The notes: generated from the sequence alone by a model not told the origin. Shown: positions 8,588-16,611, counted from the stretch's first letter. The stretch: DNA of 64,000 bases from Agaribacillus aureus (GCA_030442055.1 JAUJEB010000001.1:868001-932000); one strand, 5' to 3'. Numbers and translations: made by a program.

Positions 8588-8803
8588 TTAGCATTCACCG
8601 TCAACGGTACAAGTTCCTGCAGTATCGTCATAAGTTGCACGAGATTCGTCATCAGTAAAAGTATCCCCTGGTTGAGAAGAGTTTTTTCCTGAAACATTTC
8701 TTCCTCCTCCGGTTTTAGTTTTAAAGCCTAAACCACCTTTAACTGCCTCAAGCTGGAACTTTTCCAACGACATACTTTCGAAATTTTTCATTGTTTTTTT
8801 CAT
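8588..8803 (-). CDS. grasp-with-spasm precursor peptide P1, 71 aa
   Basis: This is a RiPP precursor with a leader ending in KGG (MSLEKFQLEAVKGG), as in the GG-Bacteroidales leader type that C39-peptidase exporters cut after the double glycine. The core of about 47 aa starts at LGFKTKTGGGRNVSG and is rich in T, S, D and E, with TFTDDESRATYDD and a C-terminal TCTVDGEC. Thr/Ser beside Asp/Glu is what an ATP-grasp ester-forming ligase needs. Two cysteines near the C-terminus could bridge. M5 is an alternative start. It lies upstream of ligase copy 1 and downstream of SPASM copy 2; a terminator follows. Ring pattern and activity are unknown. Confidence 0.85.
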   Translation of the reverse strand: MKKTMKNFESMSLEKFQLEAVKGGLGFKTKTGGGRNVSGKNSSQPGDTFTDDESRATYDDTAGTCTVDGEC

Positions 8804-8920
8804 TATTTTATGTATTTAAATTGTTCCTACTCTATTAAAGCTTTTCGGACCCGCTTTTATCTTATATGTCAAGATTTTTTATTTATTCATTAGTAAAAAC
8901 AGCTGTTTTCCGGTATGTGA

Positions 8921-9952
8921 TCACCAAACTCCTTCATAAGGATCATAAGTACATTTGGCGGGTTTGGATAATTCATCAGCGGGATTGGTTACATAGGCAC
9001 GGCAATCGTGACAGATATACCGGAACTCACAGTCTTTACAAACCGATATCTCGTCTTTCCGCAGGTGCCAGGCCCGTTGAAAGTTCACATCCTCACTTAC
9101 CGCTTTCACAGATGTGGTTTTAATTTGCCCATAAGACTTTGTCATGGAAGGGCAGTTTTTTATTTCTCCTCTTTTGTCAATGCCAATCTTGCGGTTCAGG
9201 CAACTATTAAAAGTTTGTGCCTCCGTAAATGACGCCACGTTGGAAGTGAAATAATGGGGTAACACCTGCCCGCAACAGGACTCGGACGTTATTTCCTGGT
9301 GCAAAAAAATGATTTTGTCACCCGCACCTCCATCATCATCCACGCCGTCGGGGGCATCGTGAATAAGGATCTTTTGCACCCTGGGATTCTCATTGGCAAG
9401 CTGGTTTAATTTCTCAGGAGCCAAATCCGGATGGTAACGTACCATCACCTGCACGCCTCGAATAGCGGTATCCTCAAACAGGCTCAGGCAAGCTGTGAGC
9501 TGGCTAAAGGGAAGTGCATGAAAAAAGCGTAGCTCTACTGCCGGGCAGTACATAGCTGATAACTGTGTAATGATATCTGATAAGTTATGATCACTTTTCT
9601 CATCAAAGTCCACGATGGCGTTGGTAATCGGAAAGGGATTATACCAGGTCAGATCCATTTTTGGGAATTTTTGAGGTTCCTCACTGTAAAAACCATATTC
9701 TTTCTCCGTCAAAAATTCCAGGTACTCCAATATCTCTTTATCATAGGCATGATCATATGCTTCCAATAATTCCCCGATGGACTTTCCCTCATGTTCTGTG
9801 AGAATTTCGTACAGTACATTCGGAATAAGCTCAAAAGAGTCACGCTGCAAATCGCAGATAGTACTTCTATTGGCCCCCTCCACAGGAATACAGCAGGCAA
9901 ACAGTACAAAGTAATTTTTCAGGAATTCCGGTTCTCTTCTATTGATTTCCAT
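8921..9952 (-). CDS. grasp-with-spasm SPASM-domain peptide maturase, copy 2
   Basis: The frame is open from 10036, but the ATG at 9952 aligns with copy 1 (MEINRREPEF against MERNSSPQNR) and gives 343 aa. Both then have FVLF-[AS]-CC and RSxIxDxQR near the N-terminus. There is no radical-SAM CxxxCxxC. The C-terminal SPASM set is complete compared with copy 1: C267 (EIKNCPSM), then C305, C308, C314 and C317 in CKDCEFRYICHDCRAY, and C334. SPASM domains bind auxiliary iron-sulfur clusters and often help bind peptide. In this family the domain stands without the radical-SAM core, so the chemistry is unsettled. The gene overlaps the preceding small gene by 34 bases. Confidence 0.88.
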   Translation of the reverse strand: MEINRREPEFLKNYFVLFACCIPVEGANRSTICDLQRDSFELIPNVLYEILTEHEGKSIGELLEAYDHAYDKEILEYLEFLTEKEYGFYSEEPQKFPKMDLTWYNPFPITNAIVDFDEKSDHNLSDIITQLSAMYCPAVELRFFHALPFSQLTACLSLFEDTAIRGVQVMVRYHPDLAPEKLNQLANENPRVQKILIHDAPDGVDDDGGAGDKIIFLHQEITSESCCGQVLPHYFTSNVASFTEAQTFNSCLNRKIGIDKRGEIKNCPSMTKSYGQIKTTSVKAVSEDVNFQRAWHLRKDEISVCKDCEFRYICHDCRAYVTNPADELSKPAKCTYDPYEGVW

Positions 9953-10194
9953 ATAGACTCGTTTAAGGTGGTAGAAATTGGTTTGTATAAACCGTAGGTA
10001 AAAAATAATTTGGTATTGTACGGAACACTGCGACAAGGTGATAATGCCCCATCCTGTTCGGATTCTTCCGCTGCATGTTGTTGCTTCAACTCCTTCAATT
10101 GTGCCATCAAAAGATTGAGTGAATACAACTTCCGCTGACGGGGGGGGATGGTATCAAGAAACTTTTCTTTTTTCATAGGTATGGTCATTTTCAA
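9919..10194 (-). CDS. small unassigned protein between ATP-grasp and SPASM genes, copy 2
   Basis: This protein has 91 aa from 10194, or 85 aa if it starts at M7 (10176). It overlaps the end of the ATP-grasp gene and the start of the SPASM gene, a sign of coupled translation. It has a basic N-terminus (MKKEKFLDTIPPRQRKLY), a helix with LLMAQLKELKQQHAAEE, then CRSVPYNTKLFFTYGLYKP and a C-terminal ESIWKSIEENRNS. It shares position, the RSV tripeptide and terminal WKxI with the copy 1 protein but little else. It has no KGG leader. It is probably a partner of the maturases; its function is not known. Confidence 0.65.
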   Translation of the reverse strand: MKMTIPMKKEKFLDTIPPRQRKLYSLNLLMAQLKELKQQHAAEESEQDGALSPCRSVPYNTKLFFTYGLYKPISTTLNESIWKSIEENRNS

Positions 10195-11140
10195 TGAGGT
10201 GTTCCGCGATAAGCTGATCGAGGTTGAAGTTGCATGGTATCGCCGTCATGCCATACTGGCCTACGGGATTGACTTCTAAAAAGTAATAGCACCCGTCACG
10301 TCCCCGGATCATGTCTATTGAACCGCAATTCAGATCAAGGATCCGCATTAACAGGTGCAATTTGTTTTGTACCTCCTGCGGTAAGTGGTACGGGACATTA
10401 CGATTCGGCCTATCATCATTGTAATGTCTGAAATCAAGCTTTGTCTGTGCGTCTGACTGGGAAAAAATGGCCATGGGATAAAAGGCGCCGGCCAGATAAA
10501 AAACTCTGATCTCATAATGCTTTTCTATCTTCTTCTGAACCATTGACGGGTAGAACTTCGCTTCCAGCTTCTTAACAATTTCAGGTGTGAGCTCCTCCGT
10601 ATACATCATATAGGTCGCCTGGTTTGTCTCCAATACAGTAGATTCAAAAATGGATTTACAAATCAAACTTTGATCTTCCATCAGTGTGAGTAATTGATCT
10701 TTGGTATTCACTACATAGGTAGCAGGAATGGATAGGCCACACTGGTTAGCTTTGTTGAGTACATGCATTTTGTTTATAGAAACGTTGAGCGGGTGATTTA
10801 ACCAGTAGGCATCGTGAAAGAGCGTGGCAAAACTATGGCGCAGGCTGGCATATTCGAAGTTGAGCTGCTCGATGGTCTGTTCAACCAAATGTCTTTGGTT
10901 ATTTCGGAAGAAAAAGGAATTCTTAAATGCATCCGTTCTCCGGTACCATACGGCGTTCACCTCAGATGCCTCAATACGATCTCCTTCAATGGTAAACACC
11001 CCGGATAGCAAGGAAAAGGAAACCCGCTTGTCCAGAAAGTCACCCAAATTGATCCTTATAAAAGGGTGTTTGTAAAAATTCAACCAGTCCATCACATCTT
11101 CCGTAGATGGATCTCCGGACATACTCATAATTAAAATCAC
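10154..11140 (-). CDS. grasp-with-spasm ATP-grasp peptide maturase, copy 2
   Basis: This 328-aa paralogue of 7410-8399 has the same motif order: MILIMSMSGDPSTEDVMDWL, VWYRRTDAFKNSFF, KHYEIRVFYLAGAFYPMAIF, TKLDFRHYNDDRPNRNVPY, SIDMIRGRDG and FLEVNPVGQYGMTAIP. The Glu and Asn of LEVNP are the usual metal ligands of ATP-grasp enzymes. It lies 120 bases after precursor P2 and leads into the small gene and SPASM copy 2, so its likely substrates are P2, P3 and P4. The two ligases have diverged clearly, which argues for different core specificity and not a recent duplication. Confidence 0.9.
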   Translation of the reverse strand: MILIMSMSGDPSTEDVMDWLNFYKHPFIRINLGDFLDKRVSFSLLSGVFTIEGDRIEASEVNAVWYRRTDAFKNSFFFRNNQRHLVEQTIEQLNFEYASLRHSFATLFHDAYWLNHPLNVSINKMHVLNKANQCGLSIPATYVVNTKDQLLTLMEDQSLICKSIFESTVLETNQATYMMYTEELTPEIVKKLEAKFYPSMVQKKIEKHYEIRVFYLAGAFYPMAIFSQSDAQTKLDFRHYNDDRPNRNVPYHLPQEVQNKLHLLMRILDLNCGSIDMIRGRDGCYYFLEVNPVGQYGMTAIPCNFNLDQLIAEHLIENDHTYEKRKVS

Positions 11141-11260
11141 AGTGCCTTATGAAAGTAAGTTTAGAAATGGAAGTTTAGAAAAGGAGCCTTGAAATTAAGT
11201 CCCAACCCGACCTTGATCCAAGACCCCTTTTAAAAAAAGACTAACAAATAAACTCGTTAA

Positions 11261-11407
11261 CTAGAAATCTATGTCGTACAAGTCTCCGTGTGTTTTTTTA
11301 TTGCAACTATCATTTGGTTTAAATCTAGAACCTCCTTTTGCCTGGGCCATTTGGGTGGCCTCCAACGTTTGGAATTTAGTTGCCTTTAACTTTTCAAATT
11401 TTTTCAT
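11261..11407 (-). CDS. grasp-with-spasm precursor peptide P2, 48 aa
   Basis: This short gene encodes a leader nearly the same as that of P3 (MKKFEKLKATKFQTLEATQM, then AQAKGG). The 22-aa core begins SRFKPNDSC and ends HGDLYDIDF, with one Cys and several Asp near Ser/Thr. It is read from the ATG at 11407 to TAG at 11261, 41 bases after the P3 stop and in the same direction. On the minus strand the stop is followed by a weak AT-rich hairpin and a T7 run, a possible attenuator before ligase copy 2. The shared leader and KGG make this a confident call despite its size. Confidence 0.85.
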   Translation of the reverse strand: MKKFEKLKATKFQTLEATQMAQAKGGSRFKPNDSCNKKTHGDLYDIDF

Positions 11408-11448
11408 GGATGCATTTTTAGAATTTACATATAAAAAAATACCCTATT

Positions 11449-11637
11449 CTATATGGATGATCCTACCATTACCAGGTCCAGAGAATCATCGGTATCCCAT
11501 TCGCACACTGACCCCGTATAGCTTTTTTTGTAGGTAGCAGTATCCAGACCACCACGTGCACCGCCTTTGGCCGCTTCCATCCGGGAACGCTCTATAGTTT
11601 GAAATTTTGTTGCGTTTAGTTTTTCGAATTTTTTCAT
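11449..11637 (-). CDS. grasp-with-spasm precursor peptide P3, 62 aa
   Basis: The leader is MKKFEKLNATKFQTIERSRM followed by EAAKGG, so it differs from P2 at only a few positions. The 36-aa core begins ARGGLDTATYKKSYTGSVC and continues EWDTDDSLDLVMVGSSI. It has Thr/Ser and Asp/Glu clusters suited to side-chain cyclisation, one Cys and one Trp. Leader identity with P2 and a wholly different core is the usual sign of one enzyme set working on several products. It lies between P4 and P2. Confidence 0.88.
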   Translation of the reverse strand: MKKFEKLNATKFQTIERSRMEAAKGGARGGLDTATYKKSYTGSVCEWDTDDSLDLVMVGSSI

Positions 11638-11690
11638 GATTTTCAGATTTTAAATTTTAATAAAGTTTACTGCTTTAAGCCCCATGACAT

Positions 11691-11855
11691 TTATGATGTC
11701 GTTCTTACCTTCTTTCTATTTGGATGAGGCAAGGGTACATCAGAGGTCCAAATAAATTCTCCGTTAGGCCCCAGCGACCAGCTACCACCTTTGATCTTTG
11801 CGGAAAATGTTATTTCGCAATGCTCAAACTGGTGAAGTGATTTTTGCTTTTTCAT
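11691..11855 (-). CDS. probable precursor peptide P4, 54 aa, divergent leader
   Basis: This 54-aa peptide is read from the ATG at 11855 to TAA at 11691. The leader MKKQKSLHQFEHCEITFSAK plus IKGG keeps the double glycine but not the KFQ helix of P2/P3. The core begins SWSLGPNGEFIWTSDVPLP and ends in basic NRKKVRTTS, with few acidic residues, so it is a poorer graspetide substrate than P1-P3. It is the first gene after the hairpin at 11951-11994 and may share a promoter with P3 and P2. It could be a substrate of other chemistry or an unmodified exported peptide. Confidence 0.7.
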   Translation of the reverse strand: MKKQKSLHQFEHCEITFSAKIKGGSWSLGPNGEFIWTSDVPLPHPNRKKVRTTS

Positions 11856-11950
11856 TATTGTTTTTAGTTCAAAATATTAGTTATGTGCAAAAAATTATTA
11901 GATGACGAATATAACGGGCTATTTCTGCAAAATGCTAATTCCCAGCATCT

Positions 11951-11994
11951 ACAAGTCGTCTACAGCTATTAAAAACAGCTTGTAGACGACTTGT
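11951..11994. repeat. perfect 14-bp inverted repeat containing GTCTAC
   Basis: ACAAGTCGTCTACA (11951-11964) pairs with TGTAGACGACTTGT (11981-11994), and an AGCT pair extends the stem. It lies between the hlyD stop (12035) and precursor P4 (start 11855). No T-run follows on either strand, so it is a weak terminator candidate. It carries the same GTCTAC hexamer as the paired sites at 13383 and 15974, so it may be an operator or a processed RNA hairpin. Confidence 0.6.
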
Positions 11995-12034
11995 CCTACC
12001 CCAAATGGTCAGATGATTTCATCTAAAAGAGCTG

Positions 12035-13336
12035 TTACTGTCCTTGTAGCCTGTATTTGATAGATTTTAACCAATGAAACATTTTCTCCATCAGCCGCAG
12101 GTCCTCTGTGATCACTTCTGTTTGTCCTGTGAGATTTTGACGAATGCTTAGCGCCTTGCCATAGGTGGTTTCCAGTTGATTTGGTAAAGAAAGTTCAACC
12201 TGGTAATGGTCTTCCACAGATATAATAGGAAAATCCCTCACCACACCGCGCAGCATACCATACTGCTCGTGCGGATAATGATCGAGTTTGATATTCACCT
12301 GCTGTCCGATATCCACCTTCCCGGCGCCTGCCACCGGCAAAGTGGCGATGGCAAGAATCTCTCCCCGGTCGGGGACCAGTGAAAACAACGCCTTGCCCAT
12401 AGGTATATATTGATTATCATGCAGGATATCCAGGTAGCTTAGCCGGCCTTCTGTCGGCGCTATAAAGAGGTGGGCAGTTTTCCAATTTCCGATCTGCGCC
12501 AAAAGCTCACTTTTAGTATTGGCCAATGCCTGCCAAAGTTGATTGCTTTCCGACTGTTTTGCTATGCTCAATTTGGTTTGCAAGGCTTTTAGCTCTTCAA
12601 TACGCACCTCCTGGTTAATCAGCGAAGCTCCCATTCGTTCCGACTCCTTACGGCTTTGCAGAAATTCTTTTTTTCTTTGTTGGAAATCTACCTTTGGAAT
12701 GACGTTCTGTGTAAACAATGTAGAATCTGCCTTGAATTTAGTGGCCGCAAGATCTTGCTGTACTTTGGTTAATTGCCACTGTTGAACCAGGTTTGATTTA
12801 AGCTTTTCATGCGCCACCAATTGTTTCTGTATTTGCGAGATCTGGCGGTTATGATCATCCATGGCAAGGAATAAATGCCATTGACTTTTCGCCAGTGTAT
12901 ACCGGTTGTAGTAATCCTGGAGTGGCCCAAGGTTGGTATATTCGCCGGTTTCGGCTTTAGGAGCCATTAGTTCGGCTTCAAGTTGCAAAATAACGCGCCA
13001 ATCTTCCGGTGATTTTATTAGTCCCAGCACATCTCCTTTCTTAACAGCTTCCTTTTCTTTCATCAGTACCACGATAGGTCCCGAAGACCTGGCTACCAGG
13101 GTAACGGGTGCAGGGTTGGTTGTGATCAATACATCGGCATGAAGGATGTCCGGATACTTAATAAACCATGAAATAGTCAGCAGCACCATCAGCACGGCAA
13201 AGATTAGTGAAATGCCTGTACGCACCAGCCAATGCGGTACCGCCCCGATCATATCCTGTATCTCGTCAGATCGACGATGAATTCCCTCATAGGGGTTGAT
13301 GCCGACTTCTTCGTAATGTTGTTGGTTATTTTTCAT
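12035..13336 (-). CDS. HlyD-family membrane-fusion protein of a peptide exporter
   Basis: This protein has about 433 aa from the ATG at 13336; the frame is open to a GTG at 13366. A short cytoplasmic N-terminus precedes one membrane segment (GISLIFAVLMVLLTISWFI). A biotinyl/lipoyl-like domain follows (SSGPIVVLMKEKEAVKKGDV), then a long coiled coil (about 120-290) and a C-terminal barrel (FIAPTEGRLSYLDILHD, VDIGQQVNIKLDHYP). Such adaptors link a peptidase-ABC exporter to the outer membrane. The exporter gene is divergent (13563-15767), and the shared intergenic region holds a GTCTAC direct repeat. The call is secure, and so is the inferred role in export of the KGG peptides. Confidence 0.92.
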   Translation of the reverse strand: MKNNQQHYEEVGINPYEGIHRRSDEIQDMIGAVPHWLVRTGISLIFAVLMVLLTISWFIKYPDILHADVLITTNPAPVTLVARSSGPIVVLMKEKEAVKKGDVLGLIKSPEDWRVILQLEAELMAPKAETGEYTNLGPLQDYYNRYTLAKSQWHLFLAMDDHNRQISQIQKQLVAHEKLKSNLVQQWQLTKVQQDLAATKFKADSTLFTQNVIPKVDFQQRKKEFLQSRKESERMGASLINQEVRIEELKALQTKLSIAKQSESNQLWQALANTKSELLAQIGNWKTAHLFIAPTEGRLSYLDILHDNQYIPMGKALFSLVPDRGEILAIATLPVAGAGKVDIGQQVNIKLDHYPHEQYGMLRGVVRDFPIISVEDHYQVELSLPNQLETTYGKALSIRQNLTGQTEVITEDLRLMEKMFHWLKSIKYRLQGQ

Positions 13337-13382
13337 AGCGGATAAATTTAGTGGGAAGAAAACCACCTTAATAAAAAGGAGC

Positions 13383-13399
13383 GTCTACAAATAGTCTAC
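13383..13399 (+). promoter_or_regulatory. GTCTAC-N5-GTCTAC direct repeat, candidate operator (site A)
   Basis: Two identical GTCTAC hexamers at 13383 and 13394 have an 11-bp period, so both face the same side of the helix. The site lies 47-63 bases before the hlyD start, within the hlyD/exporter divergent promoter region. The same arrangement recurs at 15974. The binding protein is unknown. Confidence 0.5.
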
Positions 13400-13562
13400 T
13401 CGCAAATAATGGTTCACCGACAGGCCTTATTAAAAAAAATTTTTAGTTAACATCACGCCTTGAAAAGATCGGAGGGAACGCGACAATAATCAGTGGTGAT
13501 ATCGATACCTCCCTGGTTTTCCCAATCCTATTTATGATCTCGGTTTTAATTGAGTGGCAGCA

Positions 13563-15767
13563 ATGACAAAAAGATTCCCCTTATTCACACAACATGATAG
13601 CATGGATTGCGGTCCTACCTGCATACGAATGATCGCCAAATCATACGGTAAAAATTATTCACTTGAATATTTAAAACGGCGGTCCTACTTTACCCGGGAG
13701 GGTGTATCGCTGGCAGGTATAAGTGAGGCAGCGGAAACCATAGGTTTCAGAACGTTAGCGGTAAAGACTACACTTGAAAACCTGGCGAAGGAAGCGCCGT
13801 TGCCATGTATTGTCCACTGGCAACAGCAGCATTTTGTGGTGGTCTATAAGATAGATAAGAAAAAGGTCTGGATTGCCGACCCGGTAGGACAAAGAATTAC
13901 ACTTAGTCACGATGAGTTTTTGCGATCCTGGGCTTTTATGACAGACCGCGATGAAAAACTGGGAATTGTGTTGCTGTTTGAAACTACCCCCGATTTCTAT
14001 TCCAGGGAAAGGGACGAGCAGACCAGTCAAAAGAAGCGTATCACTCATCTATTTTCCTACTTTCATCAATATAAATCTTTTATCTGGCAGCTGATCCTGG
14101 GATTGCTGGCCGGTAGCCTGGTACAGCTATCGTTACCCTTCCTGACGCAAGCCGTGGTAGATGTTGGTATCAACACCCAAAACCTGAACTTTATCTACAT
14201 CATCCTGGCAGCGCAGCTCATGCTGGTATTTAGCCGCACAGCCGTAGATTTTATCAGAAGATGGATATTGCTTCATCTGAGTACCCGGGTAAATATTGGC
14301 ATGATCTCAGATTTTCTCATTAAGATTATGCTGGCCCCTTTATCATTTTTTGATTCAAGAATGATAGGCGACATCCTTCAGCGTATCGGGGACCATACCA
14401 GGATTCAAAACTTCCTAAGCTCCTCCTCCCTGAACATTCTATTTTCTTTTTTCAACCTGCTGGTATTTGGAGCCATCCTGCTATTTTATGATATTTCAAT
14501 CTTCCTGATTTTCTTTATTGGTAGCGCCATATACTTTCTATACGTTATCCAGTTTCTTAAAAAAAGAGAGGAGCTGGATTACAAACTATTCAACCAGCAA
14601 TCCACTAATCAAAGCACCCTGATACAACTGATTACAGGGATTGCTGAAATCAAACTCAATGGGGCCGAAAAAACCAAGCGGTGGGAATGGGAGAGAATAC
14701 AAGCAAAGCTTTTCAAAGTAAAAGTAGCCTCTACCTCGCTGCAGCAATGGCAGGAATCCGGAAGTGTTTTTATCAACGAACTGAAAAACATTGTGGTAAC
14801 CATACTGGCTGCCAAAGCGGTAATCGACGGCGAAATGACGCTGGGCATGATGTTGGCAGTGCAATACATCATTGGCCAGCTCAATGCGCCCATCAATGAC
14901 ATTATACTATTTTTAAGAGAGTGGCAGGATGCAAAAATCAGCCTGGAGCGGGTAGGCCAGGTATATGAGCAGGAAAATGAAGAAACGCAGCATGCGGACT
15001 ATAGCTTGATTTTACCTGCCCACAGATCTATAAAAGTCAAAAACCTGTCATTTCGCTATGACGGTGGGCGCGGAGATCTGGCCCTGGATGATGTTTCCTT
15101 TGATATACCCGAAGGCAAGGTGACGGCCATTGTAGGGATGAGTGGGAGCGGTAAAACAACTTTGTTGAAGCTACTTTTAAAATTTTATCAACCGACAGCA
15201 GGCAAAATTACGGTAGGGGGCATGGATCTCCAGGCCATTCACAGCAAAAGATGGCGCAGTCTGTGTGGCGCAGTAATGCAGGACGGCTTCATATTTTCCG
15301 ACACCATCGCCAGTAACATTGCGGTCGGTGAAGATATAGAATACCATGATCAGCAACGCCTGAAAAAGGTGTCGGAACTAGCTAATATCTCAAGCTTCGT
15401 AGAAGAGCTCCCACTTGGATTTAATACTAAAATCGGTCAGGAGGGCATTGGGATGAGCCAGGGCCAGCAACAAAGGTTATTGATTGCAAGAGCCATTTAC
15501 AAAGAGCCTGAATTTCTTTTCTTTGACGAGGCCACCTCTTCGCTGGACGCCAATAATGAAACCGAAATTATGAGGAACCTGGAGCAGGTATTTGCGGGCA
15601 GGACGGTGTTAGTCATCGCACACCGGTTGAGTACTGTCAAAAACGCAGATCAGATCATTGTCATGGATAAAGGCAGTATTGTAGAGCTGGGTAATCATCA
15701 TTCCTTGATCAGACAACAGGGAAATTATTACTACCTGGTCAAAAATCAACTGGAACTTGACAAATGA
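13563..15767 (+). CDS. peptidase-containing ABC exporter (C39 peptidase, membrane and ATPase domains)
   Basis: This protein has about 734 aa from the ATG at 13563; a GTG at 13554 is also possible. The C39 peptidase domain is at about residues 1-140, with FTQHDSMDCGPTCIRMI giving the Gln and the catalytic Cys16, HWQQQHFVVVY giving the His, and IADPVGQ the Asp. The membrane domain spans about 160-450. The ATPase domain has Walker A GMSGSGKTT, signature MSQGQQQRLLIARA and Walker B FLFFDEATSSLD. It cuts leaders after GG and exports the cores, which matches the KGG precursors across the divergent promoter. A 28-codon frame overlaps its stop (ATGA). Confidence 0.95.
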   Translation: MTKRFPLFTQHDSMDCGPTCIRMIAKSYGKNYSLEYLKRRSYFTREGVSLAGISEAAETIGFRTLAVKTTLENLAKEAPLPCIVHWQQQHFVVVYKIDKKKVWIADPVGQRITLSHDEFLRSWAFMTDRDEKLGIVLLFETTPDFYSRERDEQTSQKKRITHLFSYFHQYKSFIWQLILGLLAGSLVQLSLPFLTQAVVDVGINTQNLNFIYIILAAQLMLVFSRTAVDFIRRWILLHLSTRVNIGMISDFLIKIMLAPLSFFDSRMIGDILQRIGDHTRIQNFLSSSSLNILFSFFNLLVFGAILLFYDISIFLIFFIGSAIYFLYVIQFLKKREELDYKLFNQQSTNQSTLIQLITGIAEIKLNGAEKTKRWEWERIQAKLFKVKVASTSLQQWQESGSVFINELKNIVVTILAAKAVIDGEMTLGMMLAVQYIIGQLNAPINDIILFLREWQDAKISLERVGQVYEQENEETQHADYSLILPAHRSIKVKNLSFRYDGGRGDLALDDVSFDIPEGKVTAIVGMSGSGKTTLLKLLLKFYQPTAGKITVGGMDLQAIHSKRWRSLCGAVMQDGFIFSDTIASNIAVGEDIEYHDQQRLKKVSELANISSFVEELPLGFNTKIGQEGIGMSQGQQQRLLIARAIYKEPEFLFFDEATSSLDANNETEIMRNLEQVFAGRTVLVIAHRLSTVKNADQIIVMDKGSIVELGNHHSLIRQQGNYYYLVKNQLELDK

Positions 15768-15850
15768 GCGACTTAAAAGATAGTGCCTTTAACCCACCGG
15801 AACAGCAGGGTTTTATCTCTAACCATGGCGGTATTACCTATCCTGACTAA
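15764..15850 (+). CDS. 28-aa reading frame overlapping the exporter stop (ATGA)
   Basis: The ATG at 15764 overlaps the exporter's TGA, the classic coupled-translation arrangement, and the frame runs to TAA at 15850. The peptide is MSDLKDSAFNPPEQQ, then GFISNHGGITYPD. It has no KGG leader and no membrane segment. It could be a small partner of the exporter, the remnant of a longer downstream gene, or chance. Confidence 0.35.
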   Translation: MSDLKDSAFNPPEQQGFISNHGGITYPD

Positions 15851-16611
15851 TTCTAAGGATAGCCTTGTTTGTGATGAAGTTCTATGGCTGTCAAAACCAG
15901 GTGTCCAGTTAAGCTAAGCCACCTTAAATCAATTATTTTGGGTAGGGTGCCTTTGGCGGCTTTATTTATGGTTGTCTACAAACCGTCTACATTCCTTCAA
16001 AATTATGTCTGACAACCTTGTGGAACTCAATTGGATAACAAAAGATTATTAGATTTGGCCCATTGTCAAACAAATTTCTTAATCAAAGTGATCATCAATT
16101 ACCCTAACCAACCATTGAAGTTAATTAACAATCCGAACATCAGCTGTTTTTCTGACTATACAAATGCCGTTTGCAGGCAAGCAGGAAATAAGCCGGCGTC
16201 TAAATCCAGTAGTACACCCACTGTGAGTGGACCTCTGATATGGCTAATGAATCGCAAAGAAAAAAGTGGCATCGCTTATAACATAACCTACCAAAAGAGG
16301 AAACCTGCTACCGATAAGTTCATCTCAAAGCCTAAAGCATAAAATGTTATAAAAACCGGCTTTGTGTCTGCTTTGAGCAATCCGGAGAAGCTTCCCTTCT
16401 TAAGCAACTTAATAACGCCGGATGCCCGGGCTATTCCGAATTATAAACAATTTTAGAGGAAGCCTGGGTTTTGCCTGATGTTCCCATCTGCGCCTGTCAA
16501 TTTCAGGTATGTACAAGCATGTTTGAAATTTCAATTCGAGGCGCTACATTTAATATTACATTTACTTAGACTACCGGTTTATATTGACTACCGTCTAATT
16601 GCTTTAAAATC
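15851..16611. other. long intergenic region between exporter and TPR regulator
   Basis: It holds the GTCTAC pair at 15974 and an open frame of 103 codons (16031-16342, plus strand). That frame's product (start MDNKRLLDLAHCQTNF) has no recognised domain, and the minus strand is also partly open, so it may be a decayed gene. Just before the TPR gene, GACTACCG occurs twice (16569 and 16586) with a 17-bp period. Nothing else is clear. Confidence 0.5.
15974..15990 (+). promoter_or_regulatory. GTCTAC-N5-GTCTAC direct repeat, candidate operator (site B)
   Basis: GTCTAC hexamers at 15974 and 15985 have the same 11-bp period and nearly the same spacer (AAACC against AAATA) as site A at 13383. The site lies after the exporter and about 620 bases before the TPR-HTH regulator gene, in a long non-coding stretch. 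Confidence 0.45.

Noticed and set aside
6109-9952. Radical-SAM enzyme call for the two SPASM proteins
   Set aside because: Neither has CxxxCxxC. The paired cysteines near the N-terminus do not fit that motif, so only the SPASM part is claimed.
16031-16342. 103-codon frame between exporter and TPR gene as a gene
   Set aside because: No domain, signal or protein-like pattern was recognised and the opposite strand is also partly open. It is noted within the intergenic entry as a possible decayed gene only.
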